Assembly: GCA_028693695.1 (NCBI GenBank)
Contig: JAQUUV010000115.1
Coordinates: forward strand, 1 to 6,667
Length of the DNA: 6,667 bases
Reading direction: 5' to 3'
Source: Syntrophomonas sp.
Lineage (GTDB): Bacteria; Bacillota; Syntrophomonadia; Syntrophomonadales; Syntrophomonadaceae
Within the stretch, counting starts at the first letter, position 1. The number at the start of each line of letters is the position of its first letter. The position numbers and the translations under genes were made by a program. Below the pieces are notes generated by a model. The model worked only from the letters and a program-made list of their open reading frames with translations, was not told where the DNA came from and ran no database searches. Below are positions 1 through 5,195 of the stretch, piece by piece.

Positions 1-1088
1 TGTTCCAGAGATTGCATCTGTTGGTCTATTTCCAGGTACAGCATGGGTATCCCCGCCTCTTCAAACTGTGCAGATAGCACCGCATAATCGAATTCTTCAG
101 GATCACAGAATTTCATCATGCAAAGCACGATTGCATCTGCGCCAGTTTCCTTGGCCATATCGATGAGCATGTCTCCACGTTTTTTATCTGGGTCGTAGGC
201 GAGTGAACAGCCTTCAACCAGAGACCACTGCCGGGCCAGACGGATCAGAGGGTCATCCCCTGCGGGGACGTCTGTCCGAAATTGTCGTGATTCCTGAGCA
301 AGGTCGTCTCCTACTACAGTAAGACCATTTTCGCTAAATAGTTCTAAGAGACCGTTTGGTTCGGCCATTATTCCCGTCAATATAACTTTTTTCCCCTTGA
401 ATTTTTCCGCTGGACGTTTGCTAAGCTCATTGACCAGCTCGTTGACTAATAATGTATGTTGGCCTTTTTCCATAAAATATCCACTTTTAATGACTAGATG
501 TCGCACCGTCGGCGTGATGGTTAGTGGATACATCCGGGCTACAGAGCAGAAATTACGTAAGGCTTGGCGGTGCTCGTTGTAAACCTCAATGCTTTTTTGA
601 AGGGCTTCATCCGTAATGGTTTCCCCGCTTATAGCCTCGATTTCTTTCTTGATGTTTTGAAACTCGGTCTTAAGGTACTGTACGCCTGCTTCTATTTTCC
701 TCATCTGAGGGTAAACCGTCAGTATACTCTTGATTTGGGGGATCGCGTAGCCCCAATCCTGTCCGATTGATTTCAGTGTATCGCAGGGAGCGGATATAAT
801 GACTGCATCCAGTTCGTTATATACTCCTCGGAGTGCAAAATCCATTATTGATTGCATAATCGAGCATGCAAAAGCAGGCATGATGGTGTTGGCTAGGGAG
901 ATCTGAGTTTGTCCGCCCCACATACCTATAGGTAACATGCCAGCGGCATGGACGATTTCTTCAGGACAGTAGACCGGGAAACAACCAACTACTTTTTTAC
1001 CAGTATTTTTTTTATAATCTTTTATTACTTGCCCTGGGCTTGAAACAACCTGATTCATTTCAGCAAGTACGTTGTTAATAACATCCAT
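1..1088 (-). CDS. 2-hydroxyacyl-CoA dehydratase, beta subunit (HadC/FldC/HgdB-like), 3' end cut by window edge
   Basis: This ORF reads leftward from an ATG at 1088 for 362 codons and is still open at the window edge. The family is usually about 370-380 residues, so only a short C-terminal tail is missing. Family features seen: GCFPVYCPEEIVHAAG (residues 35-50), the following PIGMWGG, PCDTLKS (101-107) and MMKFCDPEEFDY (324-335). Cys75, Cys102 and Cys328 are the likely ligands of this subunit's [4Fe-4S] cluster; that assignment is by family analogy. With the alpha subunit it should form the cytoplasmic heterodimer that dehydrates (R)-2-hydroxyacyl-CoA to (E)-2-enoyl-CoA by a ketyl-radical mechanism. 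An AGGAGGT ribosome binding site (1096-1102) lies 7 nt before the start, and the gap to the alpha stop is 18 nt, so the two are surely cotranscribed. Pairing with a single-subunit activator argues against benzoyl-CoA reductase. The exact substrate (isocaproyl, phenyllactyl, glutaryl and so on) cannot be read from the sequence. Confidence 0.92.
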   Translation of the reverse strand, partial: MDVINNVLAEMNQVVSSPGQVIKDYKKNTGKKVVGCFPVYCPEEIVHAAGMLPIGMWGGQTQISLANTIMPAFACSIMQSIMDFALRGVYNELDAVIISAPCDTLKSIGQDWGYAIPQIKSILTVYPQMRKIEAGVQYLKTEFQNIKKEIEAISGETITDEALQKSIEVYNEHRQALRNFCSVARMYPLTITPTVRHLVIKSGYFMEKGQHTLLVNELVNELSKRPAEKFKGKKVILTGIMAEPNGLLELFSENGLTVVGDDLAQESRQFRTDVPAGDDPLIRLARQWSLVEGCSLAYDPDKKRGDMLIDMAKETGADAIVLCMMKFCDPEEFDYAVLSAQFEEAGIPMLYLEIDQQMQSLE

Positions 1089-1106
1089 AATTTCCACCTC
1101 CTAGAT

Positions 1107-2324
1107 TTATTTGTTCTCGGCCTTGTTACTTTCCATCATTTCAACCAATGCCTGAATTCTAGTTTCGAACTGTGCTTTAGCAAAACCACGAGGATCGGTT
1201 TGGTCTCCGTCAAAGGTTATATAAGGTATTCCTGTCTGCTTATATACTTCTTCTGACATCTTGTACTGCATTAAATCCATGAGCTTGCAGCTGCGGTTTA
1301 AATGATAGACCGCACCGTCGCATTTGTTTTCCTTAAGGACTCTAACCCTTAAGTCGATGGAGCTCTTAAGATTGTTGTTATTCATAACGCTGGCATAGGC
1401 TCTGGCCATACTATCAAGGTCACCAGCTTCATAAAGCAGAGTCCAGGCTTCTGGATAGGTAGAACCTACCATATTTATGCCATATTGTTTAAACGTCTTA
1501 AAATTATGTGATAAATATGGCCAGCAGGCTATTCCCTCCCACATGATGCGGAACTTTTCCTCTACCGGGAACTGGCTCTTTCCATTCTGGACCAGTTCTT
1601 CCAATTCGTCAGCAATCATATTGTATAACTTCGCGGACTCTTCTCGACCCCGATTACAAACCATCATGGCCATATAGTTGAAGATATTGAAACCGTTTAG
1701 AGGAGAAGGTACATATTGCGTATATTTCATGGCACGATTCCACGCATTGGCTGCCTTAGTGGAGTTTTCCATAACGGTCTGGAAGCGCTCATAATCGAAA
1801 GGCTTGCCACAGATTTCTTCCAACTGCCTAATGGCCTCTTGGAACTGGCCATTAATGTAGTCCACTCGTTCCTGGGTCACTTCGTATTCAGTGTTATAGG
1901 GCACATCGATACAGATAAGCGGGATGTTGAGTTCCTTGGATAGGTTTTCGTACCACTTAACAAGGACATTGCAGATGTTGTTACATATAATTAGCAAGTC
2001 GGGCAGCGGAACATTCTCGAAACAACAGTCTTGCATATCCTTATAAGCTAGGTTAATTCTGGCATAGGAACATATGTCTGCCGAGTAGCCCTTGGACTCT
2101 GCATAGTCGATCATCGGCAGAGCTCCGCCTTTGGCTCCGATAGCAGCGGCATGATTTTCAGGATATATAACATGGATCCCCATGGTTTCACAGAATTCCT
2201 GGGGAGCGATGGAGGACGACCACGCTACCAGTTCACCGCGTTTCTTACCTTCAATGGCGTCTTGATAGTGTTTGGCGGACAACTCTGCCAGATATTGTTT
2301 GGAAGTTAGTTTTTCTTCGCTCAC
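1107..2324 (-). CDS. 2-hydroxyacyl-CoA dehydratase, alpha subunit (HadB/FldB/HgdA-like)
   Basis: This is a complete 405-residue protein of normal length for the family. Numbered from the GTG at 2324, the conserved cysteines that fit the [4Fe-4S] ligands are Cys85 (DICSYAR), Cys118 (CNNICN, with Cys114 nearby) and Cys346 in HLNRSCKLMDLMQ, a signature close to FldB/HadB. A WSSSIAPQEFCETMG stretch near residue 40 is the usual N-terminal active-site region. The protein supplies the subunit that receives the activating electron and binds the acyl-CoA thioester with the beta subunit, in the cytoplasm. An in-frame GTG at 2333 would add three residues, but it overlaps the ribosome binding site; the GTG at 2324 has correct spacing and gives MSEEKLTSK. 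An unusual Cys-Cys pair (residues 100-101, QDCCFEN) is present. It is the first gene of the leftward operon and sits behind a sigma-54-type promoter. The substrate is unassigned; aromatic or branched-chain 2-hydroxyacyl-CoA is my guess from the FldB/HadB-like look. Confidence 0.93.
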   Translation of the reverse strand: MSEEKLTSKQYLAELSAKHYQDAIEGKKRGELVAWSSSIAPQEFCETMGIHVIYPENHAAAIGAKGGALPMIDYAESKGYSADICSYARINLAYKDMQDCCFENVPLPDLLIICNNICNVLVKWYENLSKELNIPLICIDVPYNTEYEVTQERVDYINGQFQEAIRQLEEICGKPFDYERFQTVMENSTKAANAWNRAMKYTQYVPSPLNGFNIFNYMAMMVCNRGREESAKLYNMIADELEELVQNGKSQFPVEEKFRIMWEGIACWPYLSHNFKTFKQYGINMVGSTYPEAWTLLYEAGDLDSMARAYASVMNNNNLKSSIDLRVRVLKENKCDGAVYHLNRSCKLMDLMQYKMSEEVYKQTGIPYITFDGDQTDPRGFAKAQFETRIQALVEMMESNKAENK

Positions 2325-2330
2325 AGCTAA

Positions 2331-2338
2331 CACCTCTC
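2331..2338 (-). promoter_or_regulatory. Ribosome binding site that decides the alpha-subunit start
   Basis: Read on the minus strand the stretch is GAGAGGTG, followed by TTAGCT and then GTG at 2324, a spacing of 6 nt. The alternative GTG at 2333 is the end of this same motif and therefore has no ribosome binding site of its own at a usable distance. This supports the 405-residue form. Confidence 0.7.
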
Positions 2339-2414
2339 TTATAAAAATTTTTGGCTTTAATAAATTTCTCTTTGCTAGCTTAAAATCGAACCTTAAGCCT
2401 TATTAACCTTGCAA

Positions 2415-2431
2415 CGCAAAAAATGTGCCAA
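2415..2431 (-). promoter_or_regulatory. Sigma-54 (RpoN) -24/-12 promoter of the dehydratase operon
   Basis: The minus strand reads TTGGCACATTTTTTGCG. The established sigma-54 consensus is TGGCAC-N5-TTGCW. Here TGGCAC is exact, the spacer is exactly 5, and TTGC is exact with only the last weak position off. The invariant GG and GC are at the required 12-bp offset. Transcription is predicted to start near 2404, giving a leader of about 80 nt before the GTG at 2324. Such promoters need an ATP-hydrolysing enhancer-binding protein, which is not encoded in this window. Assignment is by motif only. Confidence 0.78.
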
Positions 2432-2440
2432 CTAGAAAAT

Positions 2441-2480
2441 GAAGCGCCAGCATTTTTGGCGAAGATGCCAGCAAACAGCG
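2441..2480. repeat. Imperfect 20-bp tandem repeat containing an inverted repeat, candidate activator-binding cluster
   Basis: Two adjacent units begin GAAG and then contain GCCAGCA (2446-2452 and 2467-2473), about 21 bp apart. An inverted repeat CGCCA (2445-2449) and TGGCG (2457-2461) with a 7-nt spacer overlaps the first unit. The cluster is richer in G+C than its surroundings and lies just upstream of the -24 element of the leftward promoter. Binding of a regulator is inference; the repeats themselves are directly visible. Confidence 0.45.
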
Positions 2481-2500
2481 ATAAATTACGTGAATTTTTA

Positions 2501-2523
2501 CAGTTTAAACAGGTTAACAACTG
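2501..2523. repeat. Dyad CAGTT-N13-AACTG, candidate enhancer site
   Basis: Outer arms CAGTT (2501-2505) and AACTG (2519-2523) enclose two perfect small palindromes, GTTTAAAC (2503-2510) and GTTAAC (2513-2518). It sits about 97-119 bp upstream of the predicted start point of the leftward promoter, a usual distance for a sigma-54 enhancer-binding protein. The role is inferred from position only. AGTTTAAAC recurs at 6619-6627, which may be chance. Confidence 0.35.
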
Positions 2524-2719
2524 CAGAATATTTACATATTTTTATATATTGGTACATTTATTGGTTAGTCATTTTACCTCATTCGACAAATTAAGCCTCA
2601 ATATCCCGAAAAGCCCCTCCGGTCATATATAAATCATCTGGCACCTATTAAAAATTGTAATATCGCTTGCATCTTGCCTCAAAAGAACTATTTCAAGGAT
2701 GTTTTCGGACATTTATATA

Positions 2720-2769
2720 GGAGGAGATTATTGTTGCAGAAAAATCGTTTTGACCTGAGCTGCCGCTAA
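2720..2769 (+). other. Orphan Shine-Dalgarno plus 12-codon ORF (possible leader peptide or gene remnant)
   Basis: A strong GGAGGAG at 2720-2726 is followed 4 nt later by TTG (2731) and 7 nt later by a second TTG (2734). The first frame reads MLQKNRFDLSCR and stops at TAA (2767-2769). It lies upstream of the sigma-54 promoter of the activator, so it would need its own transcript, and I see no convincing promoter for it. It may be the start of a decayed gene or a chance match. No function is assigned. Confidence 0.25.
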
Positions 2770-2804
2770 AGTGGCCGTTTTCATCACCGATTACGGTAAA
2801 AGCG

Positions 2805-2827
2805 TGCCAAACAAAATTGTATTGGCA
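2805..2827. repeat. Inverted repeat TGCCAA-N11-TTGGCA overlapping the activator -24 box
   Basis: Perfect 6-bp arms at 2805-2810 and 2822-2827 are separated by 11 nt, with partial symmetry also at the centre (AAATT). The right arm is the -24 element of the rightward sigma-54 promoter. The left arm is an opposite-facing -24-like sequence without a matching -12. It could be an operator at which a repressor competes with sigma-54, or a relic of a second promoter. This is inference. Confidence 0.35.
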
Positions 2828-2838
2828 TGATTTTTGCT
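2822..2838 (+). promoter_or_regulatory. Sigma-54 (RpoN) -24/-12 promoter of the activator-permease operon
   Basis: The plus strand reads TTGGCATGATTTTTGCT. Against consensus TGGCAC-N5-TTGCW it has TGGCAT, a spacer of 5 and an exact TTGCT. The essential GG (2824-2825) and GC (2836-2837) have the correct 12-bp offset. The predicted start point is near 2849, about 70 nt before the ATG at 2919. It faces away from the matching element of the dehydratase operon, so the two units probably share one enhancer-binding protein. Confidence 0.75.
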
Positions 2839-2918
2839 CTAATAAGAATTAGACAAATGAAAGCTTTGTTTAACTTATAAAAAGTGAACAATAACTTAAA
2901 AGAAAGGAGGAATAAAAG

Positions 2919-3719
2919 ATGTATACGTTGGGGATTGACATAGGTTCAGCTTCTTCAAAAGTGGTTATTATTGATAGTACAAAAACTATTGTTGCAGATG
3001 CTGTGTTTCCTGGCGGGGCAGGCACGTCCGGACCTGTCAAAGTATTGGCTGAGATTTTTTTGAAGTCGGGCTTAGGTTGGGAAGATATAGCTAGAACTGT
3101 AGCAACAGGATATGGAAGAATCGGTTTTCATCAAGCTAATAATCAAATTAGTGAAATTACTTGTCACGCTTTAGGAGTTCATCATCTTTTCCCATCGGTT
3201 CGTACCATCATTGACATTGGAGGACAGGATGTAAAAGCTATAGCTATTTCCAAAGAAGGCATGATATCCAAGTTTGTAATGAACGACAAGTGTGCAGCGG
3301 GTACTGGTCGTTTCCTAGAGGTAATGTCCAGGGTACTCGAAACAGATGTAAGTGAATTAGGTGCACTAGCTGGACAAGCAGATGCTATTGTTGATATAAG
3401 TAGCACCTGTGCAGTTTTTGCTGAATCTGAGGTAATATCTCGTCTAGCTTCAGGGATTAAACCCGCTAATGTAGCTGCGGGCATACACCAATCTGTAGCT
3501 CGGCGCGTAGCTGGATTAGCCATTAGGGTAGGGGTAACTCCTATGGTTGTCTTAACCGGAGGAGTGGCCAAAAATGAAGGCATTGTGAATGCTTTTGCTT
3601 CTGAACTGCGCCAAGAAATCGTGGTATCGCCCAGTTGCCAGATTACTGGAGCACTGGGTGCAGCCCTAATTGCCATGAAAGAATTGATTAATTTAAGAGC
3701 CCAAGAAGCTAGCGCATAG
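2919..3719 (+). CDS. 2-hydroxyacyl-CoA dehydratase activator (HadI/FldI/HgdC-like ATPase, archerase)
   Basis: This is a complete 266-residue protein, the usual length for single-gene activators of the BcrAD/BadFG ATPase family (actin/hexokinase fold). Nucleotide-binding motifs appear in order: GIDIGSASSK (5-14), ATGYGR (62-67), DIGGQDVKAI (99-108) and the C-terminal TGGVAKNEG (213-221). Cys125 in NDKCAAGTGRF and Cys164 in SSTCAVFAESE are the expected ligands by which the homodimer holds one shared [4Fe-4S] cluster. Known role of the family: it takes an electron from ferredoxin or flavodoxin and, on ATP hydrolysis, delivers it at very low potential to the dehydratase alpha subunit; it is extremely oxygen-sensitive. 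The start is firm: AAAGGAGG (2903-2910) lies 8 nt before the ATG. It is unusual in being divergent from its dehydratase genes, where had-type clusters place it directly upstream of them in the same operon. A 99-bp gap without a terminator leads to the permease. Confidence 0.95.
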   Translation: MYTLGIDIGSASSKVVIIDSTKTIVADAVFPGGAGTSGPVKVLAEIFLKSGLGWEDIARTVATGYGRIGFHQANNQISEITCHALGVHHLFPSVRTIIDIGGQDVKAIAISKEGMISKFVMNDKCAAGTGRFLEVMSRVLETDVSELGALAGQADAIVDISSTCAVFAESEVISRLASGIKPANVAAGIHQSVARRVAGLAIRVGVTPMVVLTGGVAKNEGIVNAFASELRQEIVVSPSCQITGALGAALIAMKELINLRAQEASA

Positions 3720-3804
3720 GCGCGGATATTCCTGCTTACGAAAGCGCAGTGGGGAAGACAAGTTACTAAATGAATAACATTTGAACTAACCAGCAATTAT
3801 AAAA

Positions 3805-3811
3805 GAGGAGG
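3805..3811 (+). promoter_or_regulatory. Strong ribosome binding site of the permease gene
   Basis: GAGGAGG lies 7 nt before the ATG at 3819 and fixes that start. The 99 bp between the activator stop and this start holds only a weak GCTT/AAGC hairpin without a T-run, so read-through from the activator is expected. Confidence 0.7.
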
Positions 3812-3818
3812 AAGATAT

Positions 3819-4976
3819 ATGACTGAGAATAAGAGCGCAGCAGTTAAAACCGCAGGGATAGGATTTGGAATGGCGGCTGTTTGGTTTGGAACTCACTGTG
3901 GAGGTGGGTTTGCAACAGGCAACCAGGAAGTCAATTTCTATGTAAAATACGGCTGGTATGCCGTGCCTATTGCAATACTTGCCATGCTCTTGCTGGGTTA
4001 CATTCACAGAAATGCCCTGATTTTTGCCAAAGACAATCAGACCTACGATTATAAGAGTTATTCCGATAAACTTTTCCATCCCTATGAAAAAATATTCTCT
4101 CCCTTATTTGAATTGGGTTTCATTATCTTAATTCTATGTGGCGTTAGTGCAGCCATAGCAGGGGCAGCAAGTCTCATGACAAAAACAGTAGGAAGTCCTT
4201 ATCTCTTAAATATAGTTCTCATCGGTGCGGTATTATTGGTGATGACCATATTTGGGGCTCAACTTATTATTGATGCTTCAAAGTACATGACTTACTTCCT
4301 TTTAGTTGCAGTTGGATTGACCTTTGCATTAGGAATAAATGCCGGTTGGATTAATTTCACCCACATTATGGCTACCCGCGACTCCTTTGGGATGAGTTTT
4401 AGTGCCGCTGCCTGGAAGGCATTAGTATATGTAGGATTTCAGTCATTTACAGTACTTCCCATCATTTCATGTGCACAGGATATTAAAAGCACCAAGGAAT
4501 GCAATCAGTTCTTTGGCTATGGATTTGCTATGAACGGGATAATGTTAGTGCTTGCTTGCATAATGCTGCTTGGTTTCTCTCCAGAAGTTTTAAAACAAAC
4601 CCTGCCAGTACATTATGTTGCTACATCCTTGGGATATTCATGGATGCAGGTAATTTACAGCCTGGTTCTGTTCATTGCGCTGGTATCCACCGCTGTTACC
4701 TTAGTATTTGCCGTAGTTGCGAGATTTGAAAAAGTATGGACCTCTGGTTCCGGTGCATTTGAGAGTCTACGTGCACGTCGCATAGCCATTTCCATTATAT
4801 CAATGGTTGTTTGTACTTCCGTATCTATATTCGGTTTAACCAACATTGTCGTAAAGGGTTATGGTTCAGTTGGTTACCTGGGTATCGTTATAGTAATTAT
4901 TCCTGCAATCTTTGTAGCTGGATATAAAAATAAAAAAGCTGCACAATACCGGGCCGCCAATGGTATTATTGAATAA
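3819..4976 (+). CDS. YkvI-family integral membrane protein, probable amino-acid-type permease
   Basis: The product has 385 residues and about ten hydrophobic membrane segments, roughly at 10-33, 45-65, 92-120, 126-150, 155-177, 196-220, 232-254, 272-302, 320-345 and 349-370. The first segment is interrupted by a glycine-rich GTHCGGGFATGNQE stretch (24-37), as expected for the unwound substrate/ion site of LeuT-fold carriers. A second conserved patch is YVGFQSFTVLPI (204-215) in segment six. From memory this matches the YkvI family of uncharacterized membrane proteins, thought to be related to APC-type amino acid permeases; the substrate is not established. Position behind the activator and in the same transcription unit suggests it imports the substrate (an amino acid or 2-hydroxy/2-oxo acid) of the dehydratase pathway, or exports a product. 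That is inference. Short loops and no signal peptide are normal. A strong terminator follows about 60 bp after the stop. Confidence 0.8.
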   Translation: MTENKSAAVKTAGIGFGMAAVWFGTHCGGGFATGNQEVNFYVKYGWYAVPIAILAMLLLGYIHRNALIFAKDNQTYDYKSYSDKLFHPYEKIFSPLFELGFIILILCGVSAAIAGAASLMTKTVGSPYLLNIVLIGAVLLVMTIFGAQLIIDASKYMTYFLLVAVGLTFALGINAGWINFTHIMATRDSFGMSFSAAAWKALVYVGFQSFTVLPIISCAQDIKSTKECNQFFGYGFAMNGIMLVLACIMLLGFSPEVLKQTLPVHYVATSLGYSWMQVIYSLVLFIALVSTAVTLVFAVVARFEKVWTSGSGAFESLRARRIAISIISMVVCTSVSIFGLTNIVVKGYGSVGYLGIVIVIIPAIFVAGYKNKKAAQYRAANGIIE

Positions 4977-5037
4977 TTATCCAGCGCTTATTGGTCAATG
5001 TCAGCCTAGCTTAGAAGATTAATATAGAGTATTCTTA

Positions 5038-5080
5038 ATAAAAGGGGTAAGAAATTAATAACACTTCTTACCCCTTTTAT
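5038..5080 (+). terminator. Rho-independent terminator after the activator-permease operon
   Basis: This is a perfect 16-bp stem: left arm ATAAAAGGGGTAAGAA (5038-5053), right arm TTCTTACCCCTTTTAT (5065-5080), with an 11-nt loop. The T-run is in the right arm and the A-run in the left arm, so the structure could work in either direction. It separates the permease gene from the downstream transporter, which therefore should have its own promoter. Confidence 0.88.
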
Positions 5081-5180
5081 GTAATTTCCCATAAGCTTTT
5101 AATATAAACAAGTATATTTTGTTTTGTATCTTTACATTAGTTCAATTAGTAAAGATCTAGTTGACCGTATTGATGCCAGA

Positions 5181-5187
5181 GAGGAGG
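5181..5187 (+). promoter_or_regulatory. Ribosome binding site deciding the transporter start
   Basis: GAGGAGG ends 8 nt before the ATG at 5196. A longer reading from a TTG at 5124 would add 24 hydrophilic residues, but it has no ribosome binding site, and the purine-rich motif would then be coded as a run of glutamates. The ATG at 5196 is therefore chosen. Confidence 0.85.
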
Positions 5188-5195
5188 AAGAGGCA

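Larger units (their letters stand above)
2334..2918. other. Divergent regulatory intergenic region (585 bp) between dehydratase and activator genes
   Basis: No convincing protein gene lies here. The region is A+T-rich and carries two outward-facing sigma-54-type promoters near its ends. It has a G+C-richer repeat cluster at 2441-2480, a dyad at 2501-2523, an inverted repeat at 2805-2827, and an orphan Shine-Dalgarno with a 12-codon ORF at 2720-2769. About 390 bp separate the two -24 elements, which is room for shared upstream activator sites and DNA looping. The predicted leaders are roughly 80 nt (dehydratase) and 70 nt (activator). Confidence 0.75.

Noticed and set aside
1..2324. Benzoyl-CoA reductase or double-cubane protein instead of a dehydratase
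   Set aside because: Benzoyl-CoA reductases of this class have a two-part ATPase and two catalytic subunits, and double-cubane proteins are single-gene homodimers; here there are two different subunits and one single-gene activator, with FldB/HadB-like signatures.
2423..2632. 69-codon plus-strand ORF in the intergenic region
   Set aside because: Its ATG lies inside the leftward sigma-54 promoter, there is no ribosome binding site, and the protein shows no recognisable pattern.
2638..2654. CTGGCACC, a third -24-like element on the plus strand
   Set aside because: At the required offset the -12 position reads AAAAA, with no GC, so it cannot be a normal sigma-54 promoter.
2657..2672. TGTAA-N6-TTGCA as a TyrR-type box
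   Set aside because: The spacing is 6 rather than 8 between the half-sites and one arm has a mismatch.
2794..2810. Minus-strand TTGGCACGCTTTTACCG as an extra sigma-54 promoter
   Set aside because: The -24 part is perfect, but the -12 part lacks the TTGC pattern (TACC), so it is kept only as half of a palindrome.
3728..3748. Hairpin between the activator and permease genes as a terminator
   Set aside because: The stem is only about 4 bp (GCTT/AAGC) and no T-run follows, so the two genes are treated as one operon.
3182..3796. 204-codon minus-strand ORF opposite the activator
   Set aside because: It is a shadow of the activator gene, whose ATP-binding and cysteine motifs are unmistakable in the plus frame.
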